Positions 7,689-15,566 of a stretch of 32,023 nt of DNA are shown here, one piece after another. Within the stretch, counting starts at the first letter, position 1. Each line of letters opens with the position of its first letter. This DNA is from Planctomycetota bacterium (lineage in GTDB: Bacteria; Planctomycetota; MHYJ01; JACQXL01; CAKKQI01), in contig DAOWBV010000006.1 of assembly GCA_030633885.1 (NCBI GenBank), positions 1 through 32,023 of the forward strand, in the 5' to 3' direction. Under the pieces are notes generated by a model. The model did not search any database. It was not told the DNA's origin and was given only the letters and a program-made list of their open reading frames with translations. A program made the translations under genes and the position numbers.

Positions 7689-8543
7689 TCAGCTCAAACC
7701 AAATAGTATTAAATAATAGGTAACCGGCGCGCTGAGTAATAAAGAATCGACCATATCCAATGCGCCGCCCAAAGCGGGGACTAAGGATTGAGAGTCTTTG
7801 ACCCGGCAATGCCTCTTAAACATTGATTCCAACAGATCGCCCAGTTGACCGGCGGCCACGATGGCGAAATTGATCAGAATCAGATATTCCCAGGAAATAC
7901 GCTGGAAGGCCTCGGCGTGTAATAAGGATAATAAAAATACCCCGCTGATCGATCCCAGTACTAAAGCGCCGATCAAGCCCTCAACGGTTTTTTTCGGACT
8001 GATTTTTGGTGCCAGCCGGGTCCGGCCGAAAAGTCGGCCGCAAAAATAAGCAAAAGTATCAGCCAGCTTATTTAAAGCGACAAAATAAATTAAAAAATAA
8101 AAACCCCAATTTGCCGGCAGTAAATCATTGTAACGGATTAAATACATATAATAGAACCCCAAGCCGACATACACAAATCCCGCCGTTAGAATGAAGAAGT
8201 CGCTTGTTTTTGAGATATCATTGTTGAAAATGTAATAGATAACCGCGCCGGCCAGAAATAAGATTAATATAAAATCAAAAGAAAAAAGAACTTCGGGATA
8301 TTTCAGGGGGGAAAAAATACCGTTCGCGATACTCCAGCTAACAATCAGAGCAATCGGAAATAATTTAGGTAGTCGCACGCCGATGTTTTCATGCATCTTG
8401 TAAAATTCGTATAAACTCAAGCCGATCACGAAAGTAAAAATAATCGTGAACCCAATATTATTGGCCGTTGAATGATCCCACCAGAACAATAAAGTGATCA
8501 GACCGATTATTAAGGATCCCCAGATCAATCTTTTTAATAGCAT
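7689..8543 (-). CDS. cdsA: Phosphatidate cytidylyltransferase CdsA
   Basis: Makes CDP-diacylglycerol from phosphatidate and CTP at the inner membrane, the entry to phospholipid synthesis. The 284-aa chain has about eight hydrophobic segments and ends with the family signature region FKRHCRVKDSQSLVPALGG. The signature departs from the Proteobacterial form: a His before the GG pair is Leu, and the usual DR is DM (ALDMVDSLL). The catalytic-region residues K-R...K-D and the final Asp are kept. KISPKKTVEGLIG upstream is also typical. It follows uppS by 6 bases; these two genes are adjacent in many bacteria, which supports both calls. Confidence 0.9.
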   Translation of the reverse strand: MLLKRLIWGSLIIGLITLLFWWDHSTANNIGFTIIFTFVIGLSLYEFYKMHENIGVRLPKLFPIALIVSWSIANGIFSPLKYPEVLFSFDFILILFLAGAVIYYIFNNDISKTSDFFILTAGFVYVGLGFYYMYLIRYNDLLPANWGFYFLIYFVALNKLADTFAYFCGRLFGRTRLAPKISPKKTVEGLIGALVLGSISGVFLLSLLHAEAFQRISWEYLILINFAIVAAGQLGDLLESMFKRHCRVKDSQSLVPALGGALDMVDSLLLSAPVTYYLILFGLS

Positions 8544-8549
8544 GTTGAT

Positions 8550-9263
8550 TTATAATCCTCCGAAACGACGTTCCCGTTGCGCATAATCCCGGATAGCGCG
8601 AGATAAATCTTCCGGTTTAAAGTCCGGCCACAAAGTCGGGGTGACCCAGAGTTCCGCGTAAGAGATCTGCCAGAGTAAAAAATTACTGACCCGCATGTTG
8701 CCGCCGGTGCGAATCAACAGGTCCGGATCGGACATGGACGGATCGTAAAGACACCGGGCGAATTTTTTTTCAGAGATCTGATTGATTTTCAAATTATTTT
8801 TTTTGACTTCGGTAGCCAAACGACGGGCGGCGTCGACGATTTCCGTTCGGCTGCCATAATTAAGGGCCAGCCGCAGAGTTAACCCGGTATGCCGGGCCGT
8901 TAACCGGATATTCTCCTGTATTTCTTTCCGGACTCCGGCCGGGAGTTCGTCGATCCGGCCGATAGTTTTAAAAATAATATTATTTTTCATTAATTCCGCG
9001 CGTTCTTTGACCAGGTATTTTTTTAATAAACTCATAAGAAAAAGAATTTCCAGGCGCGGGCGTTTCCAGTTTTCCCGGGAAAAAGCGTAAAGGGTTAATT
9101 CCTTGACCCCGATCCGGGCGCAGGTGCGGACAATAGTTCGAACGGTTTGAGCGCCTTTTTCATGGCCTTTGATGCGGGACAGTTTGCGTTGGGCCGCCCA
9201 CCGTCCGTTGCCATCCATAATGATCGCAATGTGGCGGGGTAAGTTTTTGGGGAGATTCATCAT
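8550..9263 (-). CDS. uppS: Undecaprenyl diphosphate synthase UppS
   Basis: A cis-prenyltransferase that extends farnesyl diphosphate to undecaprenyl diphosphate, the lipid carrier for peptidoglycan and surface glycans. HIAIIMDGNGRWA at the N-terminus holds the catalytic Asp. KGHEKG, LTLYAFSRENWKRP and the C-terminal RVSNFLLWQISYAELW follow in order. The usual GGE before the last block is GGN here, a mild variant. The 237-aa length is normal. ATG at 9263 is used and a second Met follows at once. It lies 5 bases after purA and 6 before cdsA, and its product feeds lipid-linked glycan synthesis of the kind started by the sugar transferase at 25192. Confidence 0.95.
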   Translation of the reverse strand: MMNLPKNLPRHIAIIMDGNGRWAAQRKLSRIKGHEKGAQTVRTIVRTCARIGVKELTLYAFSRENWKRPRLEILFLMSLLKKYLVKERAELMKNNIIFKTIGRIDELPAGVRKEIQENIRLTARHTGLTLRLALNYGSRTEIVDAARRLATEVKKNNLKINQISEKKFARCLYDPSMSDPDLLIRTGGNMRVSNFLLWQISYAELWVTPTLWPDFKPEDLSRAIRDYAQRERRFGGL

Positions 9264-9268
9264 TGATT

Positions 9269-10543
9269 CTATAAAACGATCGTCTGGTTGCGTTCGGAGC
9301 CGACGGAAACCATTTTTATTTTAACGCCCAGCGATGTGGTAATAAAATTTAAATAACGACGCGCTTTTAACGGTAGTTGTTGATATTTTCTGATCGTGGT
9401 CACATCTTCATTCCAGCCCAAAAATTCTTTGTAAACCGGTTGACAGTTTTCCAGAACCGACGCGTTGCCGGGAAAATGTTTATAAGTTTTATTTTTGTAT
9501 TTGTAGGCCACGCAGACCTTTATTTTTTTTAGCTGACTCAACACATCAAGTTTCATGATAGAAAGATCTGTCACGCCATTAATCTCAATCGCGTATTTTG
9601 CGCTCACTAAATCTAACCAGCCGCAACGACGAGCTCGGCCGGTTGTCGCGCCAAATTCCCCGCCGATCCGCCGGAGACGCTCTTCCATTTCACCTGATAG
9701 TTCTGTTGGGAACGGTCCGCTCCCGACACGGGTGGCGTAAGCTTTTATAATCCCAATCACGCGGTTTATTTTTTGCGGGGCGATGCCCGTGCCGGCGCAG
9801 ACCCCGGAAATATCAGAGTTGGATGAAGTAACAAAGGGATAGGTTCCGAAATCGACATTGAGTAATGTTCCCTGGGCGCCTTCGAATAAAATGCGCTGAT
9901 TCTTTTCCAGGGCTTCTTGAATTAAGACCCGGGTATCACAAACATATGATGCAAGTTTCCGGGCATAATTCTGATAATCGCGATAAACTTTTTCCAGTTT
10001 GAACGATTTGTATGGGGATAAATTAGTAATCAGCCAGTTTTTTTCATCCAAGTTTTGTTTTAAACATTTTTTGAAATAATCCGGCTGATAAAGATCACCC
10101 ATTCGTAGTCCCAGCCGGGAACATTTGTCAACGTAGGCCGGTCCGATACCAAGGCCGGTGGTGCCGATTTTGGCATCTCCTTTTCTGATTTCAGCTAAAT
10201 TATCAAGAACTTTATGATAAGGCATAACTAAGTGCGCCCGATCACTTATGAATAAACGATTTTTAACAGCAATGCCGCGCATGGTTAATTCTTTGATTTC
10301 TTTTAATACTTGTGCCGGATCAATGACAACGCCGTTGCCAATAACGCATTTGACGCCCTTGTGGAAAATGCCCGAGGGAATCAGATGTAAAATAAATTTC
10401 TGGCTGCCCCAGATAACGGTGTGTCCGGCATTACTGCCGCCCTGGAAACGGACGACTAAATCGTGATGTTTTGATAACCAGTCAACTATTTTTCCTTTGC
10501 CTTCATCACCCCACTGGATACCGATAACACAGGTCAGACTCAT
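9269..10543 (-). CDS. purA: Adenylosuccinate synthetase PurA
   Basis: Condenses IMP and aspartate with GTP to adenylosuccinate in AMP synthesis. The N-terminus carries IQWGDEGKGKIVDW, followed by GGSNAGHTV, GTTGLGIGPAYVDK, DFGTYPFVTSSN and TGRARRCGWLD, all in family order. The track starts at 10594, but the first 17 residues are not homologous. The start at 10543 fits better: its ATG overlaps the thiC stop as ATGA, which implies translational coupling, and the protein then begins MSLTCVIGIQWGDEGKG. That gives 424 aa, the usual size. GPAYVDK replaces the common GPAYEDK. Confidence 0.95.
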   Translation of the reverse strand: MSLTCVIGIQWGDEGKGKIVDWLSKHHDLVVRFQGGSNAGHTVIWGSQKFILHLIPSGIFHKGVKCVIGNGVVIDPAQVLKEIKELTMRGIAVKNRLFISDRAHLVMPYHKVLDNLAEIRKGDAKIGTTGLGIGPAYVDKCSRLGLRMGDLYQPDYFKKCLKQNLDEKNWLITNLSPYKSFKLEKVYRDYQNYARKLASYVCDTRVLIQEALEKNQRILFEGAQGTLLNVDFGTYPFVTSSNSDISGVCAGTGIAPQKINRVIGIIKAYATRVGSGPFPTELSGEMEERLRRIGGEFGATTGRARRCGWLDLVSAKYAIEINGVTDLSIMKLDVLSQLKKIKVCVAYKYKNKTYKHFPGNASVLENCQPVYKEFLGWNEDVTTIRKYQQLPLKARRYLNFITTSLGVKIKMVSVGSERNQTIVL

Positions 10544-11844
10544 TTTTTTTCTTTCATTAAAGCGTAGACGCAGATATTTCCGCACATGGAGCAAACATCA
10601 TCCTGAGCCGGTTGGCGACTCTGGCGTAATTCGCGGGCGCGTTGCGGGTCCAGGCATTCACTGAGTTGATGCGACCAATCCTGCCGGCGGCGAAATTCAG
10701 AAAAACGCTTATCTGATTCCCAGGCACCGGGGACGCCCTTGGCGATATCGGCCGCGTGACCGGCGATCCGGGCCGCGATCACCCCTTCGCGGACGTGTTC
10801 CGCACGGGGCAGGCCAAGATGTTCCATGGGGGTAACGTAACAGATAAAATCGGCTCCGGCCCAGGCGGCCAGGGCTCCACCGATGGCGGAAGTAATATGA
10901 TCGTAACCCGGCGCTCGGTCCGTGACGATCGGGCCGAGGACATAAAAAGGAGCACCGTCACAAAGTTGTTTTTGTAATTGAACCTGGGCTTTGATCTGGT
11001 TCATCGGGACATGGCCGGGTCCTTCGATCATTACCTGGACATCCGCCGCGCGGGCCCGGCGGCTCAGGGCCGCTAAGAGTATTAATTCGTGAACCTGGGC
11101 CTGGTCAAAAGAATCCGCCAGCGCGCCCGGCCTGAGACCATCACCTAAACTTAAAGTGACATCATATTCCCGGGCGATCTCCAGGATCCGGTCGAATTTT
11201 TCATAAAACGGGTTTTCCTGACCTGTTTGGCGCATCCACTCCGCGATGATCATGCCGCCCCGACTGACGATTCCGGCGACCCGTTGCTGATCCTGGATAC
11301 CCTTGATGACATCGCGAGTCACCCCACTGTGGATGGTCATGAAGTCCACTCCGGCTTTTGCCTGGGATTCGATAACTTGCAAGATAGTTTCAGCGGTCAG
11401 GTTTTTAATAAAAGAATGTTTTTTATCAGTCGGCGAAGAGTTTTTCAAAACAGCTTCGTAAATTGGGACTGTACCAAAAGGAATTTGTGATTTAGCCAGC
11501 AGGATTTTTCTGATTCCGGGTATGTCGCCGCCGGTTGAAAGGTCCATGACCGCGTCGGCGCCGGCTTCTTCGGCGACGCGGAGTTTCTCCAATTCTTCCT
11601 GAGTGTCAGTATAATCCGAAGACGTACCCAGGTTAGCGTTGACTTTAGTTCGTAACCCGACGCCAATGGCACGGACCTGCTGAATTCGGGAAAGTTTTTC
11701 CCGGCGCCGGCGATTAACCGGAATGACGACCTTTCCTCGGGCAACCATTTCGCGGATATAAGACGGGGTTACCTTTTCCTGGCGGGCGACTAATTCCATT
11801 TCAGGACTGATATTGCCGGCTCGAGCTGTTTTTAACTGCGTCAT
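10540..11844 (-). CDS. thiC: Phosphomethylpyrimidine synthase ThiC
   Basis: A radical SAM enzyme converting aminoimidazole ribotide to HMP phosphate for thiamine synthesis. MDLSTGGDIPGIRK, DFMTIHSGVTRD, SRGGMIIAEWM, SLGDGLRPGA, VMIEGPGHVPMNQI and YVLGPIVTDRAPGYDHI are all family blocks. The C-terminal cluster ligands are CSMCGNIC, i.e. Cx2Cx3C; E. coli-type ThiC has Cx2Cx4C. The 434-aa length matches the short anaerobe/archaeal-type enzyme, which lacks the long N-terminal domain. It is the first gene of a six-gene operon. The ~200-base leader shows no TPP riboswitch and instead contains a palindromic repeat. No other thiamine gene is in the window. Confidence 0.95.
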   Translation of the reverse strand: MTQLKTARAGNISPEMELVARQEKVTPSYIREMVARGKVVIPVNRRRREKLSRIQQVRAIGVGLRTKVNANLGTSSDYTDTQEELEKLRVAEEAGADAVMDLSTGGDIPGIRKILLAKSQIPFGTVPIYEAVLKNSSPTDKKHSFIKNLTAETILQVIESQAKAGVDFMTIHSGVTRDVIKGIQDQQRVAGIVSRGGMIIAEWMRQTGQENPFYEKFDRILEIAREYDVTLSLGDGLRPGALADSFDQAQVHELILLAALSRRARAADVQVMIEGPGHVPMNQIKAQVQLQKQLCDGAPFYVLGPIVTDRAPGYDHITSAIGGALAAWAGADFICYVTPMEHLGLPRAEHVREGVIAARIAGHAADIAKGVPGAWESDKRFSEFRRRQDWSHQLSECLDPQRARELRQSRQPAQDDVCSMCGNICVYALMKEKK

Positions 11845-11937
11845 GATTATTAATTCTAAAACTTATTGAGGAATCGGAAAGTTTCCTGACTACTCAACCT
11901 GAATACCTGTCTGCCTTTGGTGGAAAGCGAAGAACCC

Positions 11938-12008
11938 CGGGATCCTTCGTCCGCTTTCGGCGAACTTCCGCCGAAGGACGGGCCTGTCCTTAGGCAGGCG
12001 GGATGACC
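11938..12008. repeat. Compound palindromic repeat in the thiC leader
   Basis: The core is TTCGGCG-AACTTC-CGCCGAA, flanked by CGTCC/GGACG, followed by CCTGTCC-TTAGGCAGG and GCGGGATGA. The string CCGCCGAAGGAC...CCTGTC...AGGCAGGC(G/A)GGATGA recurs at 19183-19258, so this is a dispersed element. It lies within the transcribed leader of thiC. Confidence 0.7.
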
Positions 12009-12046
12009 CCTCGGCAAAACCAGAAATTTTTTTGAGGAGTCAACTA

Positions 12047-12074
12047 ATTATAGAAAAGTAACCCTGACTGTCAA
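12047..12074 (-). promoter_or_regulatory. Promoter of the thiC-purA-uppS-cdsA-phoH operon
   Basis: Read on the minus strand: TTGACA (12074-12069), 16 bases, TATAAT (12052-12047). Both hexamers are perfect matches to the sigma-70 consensus. The resulting leader before the thiC start is about 195 bases. Confidence 0.8.
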
Positions 12075-12122
12075 GTCTTATCTTGTTCTGACCGCTTCTC
12101 TTTTTTGGATTGCCAGATACAG

Positions 12123-12150
12123 TTGACCCCGTTAGAGATTATGATATAAT
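12123..12150 (+). promoter_or_regulatory. Possible plus-strand promoter in the thiC-GH99 intergenic region
   Basis: TTGACC (12123-12128), 16 bases, TATAAT (12145-12150). It points toward the GH99-like gene, which also has a nearer promoter. The 130 bases between hold no convincing ORF; a short leader or small RNA is possible but unsupported. Confidence 0.45.
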
Positions 12151-12219
12151 ATTAATAAAAGTTTATTTGACTAACAGAATCTAAAAGGACCATAGAGTGA
12201 ACTAATAACCTATTTTGAC

Positions 12220-12280
12220 GGTCGCCTGCCCGTTTCGGCGAGCGAAACGAGACCGGGAAGGCGACCTGCCCCTAACGGGG
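12220..12280. repeat. Palindromic element upstream of the GH99-like gene
   Basis: GGTCGCCT (12220-12227) pairs with AGGCGACC (12259-12266) around an inner stem CGTTTCG/CGAAACG. A small CCCC-TAAC-GGGG hairpin follows at 12269-12280 and runs directly into the -35 box. The CTAACGGGG string also occurs inverted at 12127-12135. Confidence 0.65.
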
Positions 12281-12309
12281 TTGACAACCGCGGTAAAATT
12301 TAGTATAAA
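12281..12309 (+). promoter_or_regulatory. Promoter of the GH99-like gene
   Basis: TTGACA (12281-12286), a 17-base spacer, TATAAA (12304-12309). Transcription from here would start near 12316, after the TTG start listed in the ORF track (12312), so translation must begin further in, at 12375. Confidence 0.75.
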
Positions 12310-12374
12310 AGTTGGTAATAAAGAGTATAAAAAGTGAAAATACCCAATGGAAAACGGGAAATAAGAAACGAATA

Positions 12375-13553
12375 ATGACGACCAGAAAAATATTTACCTG
12401 CATTTTCATTACGATAGTATTGGGCGGAGTCAACTTCGGTTGTCCGGAGAAGCCCGAAGACTCAGCTGTCGGCAAATTAAAATTCGGGGCCTATTATTCT
12501 CCCCGGTATGATCAGGCCGGGAAACATTGGCAAAAGAAAAATTTACGGTTGCAGCTTATTCCGGCTCAGGAACCGAAATTAGGAAGATATGATTGCCGGG
12601 ATGAATCAGTGATCAAACAGCATGTGGCCTGGGCCCAGGAGGCCGGCATTGATTTTTTCGCCCTGAACTGGTGGGGTTCGAACACATCGACCGATATTAC
12701 TATCAAAAAACATTTTGCTCCTTATTTGGATCAGAACCAAAGTGATTTTAAATTTTGTCTTGTTTATTTGACACCTTTTTTCCTTAAAGTCAAACGGGAT
12801 GGAACTTTACCGGTTAATCTGGATGCCCAGACGAGATTATTGAAAGATTTTCTTTACCTTAGCCGTAATTATTTCAAGCACCCGAATTATTTGAAGATAA
12901 ATGGCCGACCGGTGTTGATCATGTATTTAAGCCGACTGTTAACCGGAGATTATGAAAAAATTATTCCGCGGGTCAAAGCGGTGGTGAGGCAACAGACTAA
13001 GCAGGATATATTTCTGGTCGGCGATGAGGTTTTCTGGGATGAGCCCAACCAGAAAAGAATCGGTATTTTTGACGGAATCACATCCTATAATATGTATGGT
13101 CGCCCTCTTCGTTACGACGGTTACGCGCAATCGAACGGCTTTTTTTCCGATCTGGGACAAACTTATAATGAATATCGAAAAATTGCCGGGGATAAAAAGG
13201 TGAAATTTATTCCAAACGTTATGCCCGGATATAACAACCGGGCCGCGACGCCGAAAGAAAAACGCGTTATCTGGCCGCGAGAAGTGAATCATCTGACAAC
13301 CGAAAAAGGCACTTTTTACCAGGAATATTTCCAGGTGGCCCGTCAACATCTTGATCCGGACCTGCCGATGGTATTGATCACTTCCTGGAATTTTTGGCGT
13401 GATGATACCCAGATCGAGCCGGTGAAGAAATCACGAACGCCGATTAAACATCCGTTTGCCTTGACCGGGGAATATGGTTATTTTGGATATGATGATTTGT
13501 ACTTAAGGATCACGCGAAAAGCGAAATCAGTGCTGGCCCGACCGGTTGATTAG
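12375..13553 (+). CDS. GH99/GH71-like glycan-active protein, probably exported
   Basis: The ATG at 12375 gives 392 aa beginning MTTRKIFTCIFITIVLGG, a signal peptide with a Cys at NFGC that could be a lipoprotein site, though the lipobox is poor. The mature part starts with KFGAYYSPRYD and has HVAWAQEAGIDFFALNWWG, typical of GH99/GH71-like barrels that attack alpha-mannans or similar glycans. Near residue 337 it has SWNFWRDDTQIEP, which aligns with the NEWHEGTQIEP motif of GH99. The two motif glutamates taken as catalytic are Phe and Asp here, so standard activity is doubtful. It could be a divergent enzyme or a glycan-binding protein. It has its own promoter and stands alone. The track's TTG start lies upstream of the likely transcription start and was not used. 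Confidence 0.7.
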   Translation: MTTRKIFTCIFITIVLGGVNFGCPEKPEDSAVGKLKFGAYYSPRYDQAGKHWQKKNLRLQLIPAQEPKLGRYDCRDESVIKQHVAWAQEAGIDFFALNWWGSNTSTDITIKKHFAPYLDQNQSDFKFCLVYLTPFFLKVKRDGTLPVNLDAQTRLLKDFLYLSRNYFKHPNYLKINGRPVLIMYLSRLLTGDYEKIIPRVKAVVRQQTKQDIFLVGDEVFWDEPNQKRIGIFDGITSYNMYGRPLRYDGYAQSNGFFSDLGQTYNEYRKIAGDKKVKFIPNVMPGYNNRAATPKEKRVIWPREVNHLTTEKGTFYQEYFQVARQHLDPDLPMVLITSWNFWRDDTQIEPVKKSRTPIKHPFALTGEYGYFGYDDLYLRITRKAKSVLARPVD

Positions 13554-13569
13554 CTGAACTTACTTAGTG

Positions 13570-13662
13570 GTAATTATTTAGCCGAATGAAGTAAAAGGGG
13601 GAATTTAACACACCCCTTAATCCCCTCTTATTAGAGGGGACTTCAGACGACTAAATAATTAC
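13570..13662. terminator. Large hairpin between convergent genes, likely bidirectional terminator
   Basis: GTAATTATTTAG (13570-13581) pairs with CTAAATAATTAC (13651-13662), with a second short stem GAAGT/ACTTC inside. The loop contains another palindrome, CCCCTCTTATTAGAGGGG, preceded by ACACCCCTTAAT, which looks like a dispersed repeat inserted in the stem-loop. It lies between the GH99-like and HEAT genes, which converge here. Confidence 0.6.
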
Positions 13663-13664
13663 AC

Positions 13665-15548
13665 TTATTGTAAATATTTCTTCTTATTGGCATCCCACCA
13701 TCTTTGAATTACTTTGATCTCTTGCTTCCTGATGCTTTCCGAAGCGTGTGGCGTGAACTTAAATGACGTTTGTGTGATTTCCCACAAGGCGCCAATAGAT
13801 TTTTCCCGTACTTCTTTTTCATTATCAGCTAAAGCCAGGATTATCGTTTCAATAGACTCGGGTCGCTTTAGATAACCTAGCGAACTAATAGCTTCACCGC
13901 GAATTGATGGATTTTTATCTGTAGCTAAATTTATCAAGGCCTCGATAACCGTGCTATCATTAATATATTTTAATGTGGCCACAACCTGTCGTTTTAATTT
14001 CAGGTCATCAGATTTTAACAGTTTAAGCAACGTAGGCTTTAAAGCCGGTATTTCATCCTTAAAAGAACATATTGCTCGTAAGAAAATAGTCGTTGTTGAA
14101 TCGTCAGCTTGAGCTAATTCCTGTTTTAAATACGGTATTACCGACGGCCCAATCGAGAGTAATCGCCTCAAGTTCATAGTCCGTCTTATTTTGTCGGTAC
14201 TTTCTTTGAGTAATTGTATTTGCCTTTCAATAAGTTTTTTAGTTTCTTCAGGAGACCTTTTTTCCGGGCTCACTGTATTTTCATCCGGCGGTGATAGTTT
14301 TCCGATCAATAAACGTGGAAACCTTAACCAGGTTAAAAAGCGATAAAAATCACCGGCAAAAGTATTTTGCGCGGAAGCGATGTTTTCTTCTAATCGTTTT
14401 TCGTCGGGACTTTGATGCGTAATATGACGGGTATAAAGCCGATGCAGTCGAGCTAAACTGTCGGTTAAATTCCCCAAGTCCTGATAAAAATCGTTTAACT
14501 GCGGGGCGGAGTTACTTGACTGCAAGGATGTCAGCTGATTTTTTAATTTAGTTTCTTTTTCCGGCCAGCTTTGCGAAAATACTTCCCATGTTTCCGGGGT
14601 AATATTTCGGGCCAGGCCTTTTTGGTAACCGGCGGTCAAATCCCGATAGCACTTTTCCAGTTGCCGAAAATGATCAAGGATGATATTTTCGTCGCCGATT
14701 TGTTCTTTGAATTGAATATCGGCTTGCAAAGAAGGATAATAAAAATTAAATGCGCTGTCTATTTGAGCGACCACGCTTTCGGTTTTTATTTTTTTGCCCG
14801 TGTGAACATCCACCGTGCCACCGCGTCTCAGGTCTTTCGTCACTTGCTCGTAAATACGATAAGTCTGATAAATAAAGTCAAGGGCTAGAAAGGTCAACTC
14901 GGGGAAAAACGGGGTTAAATAATTTTCCTGTTGCGCGAGCAGGATTTTTTCGTGTTGCTTAAGATCTTTGATCATTGATTTATGAGCTTTTTTCCATGAG
15001 CGTAAATTAAATTGATAGTCTTCGCCGGCCTTGATTTTTAAATAGTTCCTCCGCAGGCCGTCATAAAAATATTTGCCGTCACCCAGGACTTCTTTTAAAA
15101 AGTCGATATTTTTCGTTCGCTCCTTTGTTATTTTTTGCGGAGTGCCGACTCGAACCGAATCAAAAATGGTTTCCGGGGGAAGCGACTGAAGTTTTTTCCT
15201 TAACGAAGCCGGCTGGCGTTTGGGATAGAAAGCAACTTCAATGTCATAGTAAGACGCCAATAACTTTTCCTTTATCCGGATTTCGGCTTCGAATTTTCCC
15301 TGCTCAACCGAAGCGCTTTTTCGGGCTAATTGCCGGCTGCGGTAACTTAATTTAATATATAATTTTGTCTTATTGGGGTAGCGCGTCCAACCGGAGATCT
15401 TGAATCCCTGGTGGCTTTCGTTTTGAAAATGAATGGTTTTTGTTTGTTTGATATAGACCGTCGCCGGGGCGAACCCGGATTCTCCGCGAACGGCGAGCAT
15501 GGTCATAAATAGAATAAGGAAACCGGTCAAAACGCGCGGTAAATTCAT
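13665..15548 (-). CDS. Secreted HEAT-repeat protein of unknown function
   Basis: A 627-aa protein with a signal peptide (MNLPRVLTGFLILFMTMLAVRG). Residues ~25-130 look beta-rich (FKISGWTRYPNKTKLYIKLSY), resembling a carboxypeptidase-regulatory or adhesion-type domain; this is not a firm assignment. Residues ~150-450 are helical and charged. Residues ~475-600 contain HEAT-like repeats (VIPYLKQELAQ, TLLKLLKSDDLKLKRQVVATL, IEALINLATDKNPSIRGEAISSL, IETIILALADNEKEVREKSI), ending RWWDANKKKYLQ. The start is supported by GAGG seven bases upstream. It lies 18 bases after the GspK-LamG reading frame, so it is probably the third gene of the pseudopilin operon and may be a scaffold for that assembly. I do not recognise a named family for the full chain. 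Confidence 0.75.
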   Translation of the reverse strand: MNLPRVLTGFLILFMTMLAVRGESGFAPATVYIKQTKTIHFQNESHQGFKISGWTRYPNKTKLYIKLSYRSRQLARKSASVEQGKFEAEIRIKEKLLASYYDIEVAFYPKRQPASLRKKLQSLPPETIFDSVRVGTPQKITKERTKNIDFLKEVLGDGKYFYDGLRRNYLKIKAGEDYQFNLRSWKKAHKSMIKDLKQHEKILLAQQENYLTPFFPELTFLALDFIYQTYRIYEQVTKDLRRGGTVDVHTGKKIKTESVVAQIDSAFNFYYPSLQADIQFKEQIGDENIILDHFRQLEKCYRDLTAGYQKGLARNITPETWEVFSQSWPEKETKLKNQLTSLQSSNSAPQLNDFYQDLGNLTDSLARLHRLYTRHITHQSPDEKRLEENIASAQNTFAGDFYRFLTWLRFPRLLIGKLSPPDENTVSPEKRSPEETKKLIERQIQLLKESTDKIRRTMNLRRLLSIGPSVIPYLKQELAQADDSTTTIFLRAICSFKDEIPALKPTLLKLLKSDDLKLKRQVVATLKYINDSTVIEALINLATDKNPSIRGEAISSLGYLKRPESIETIILALADNEKEVREKSIGALWEITQTSFKFTPHASESIRKQEIKVIQRWWDANKKKYLQ

Positions 15549-15566
15549 TTCAGGCCTCTTTATATT

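Noticed and set aside
11845-12046. TPP riboswitch ahead of thiC
   Set aside because: I read the minus strand for the conserved CTGAGA and GATAATGCCAGCG-type segments and found none. The visible structure is a dispersed palindrome.
12150-12220. Small RNA or leader peptide after the TATAAT at 12145
   Set aside because: AAAGGACCATAGAGTG is followed almost at once by a stop, and no terminator hairpin with a T tract is present.
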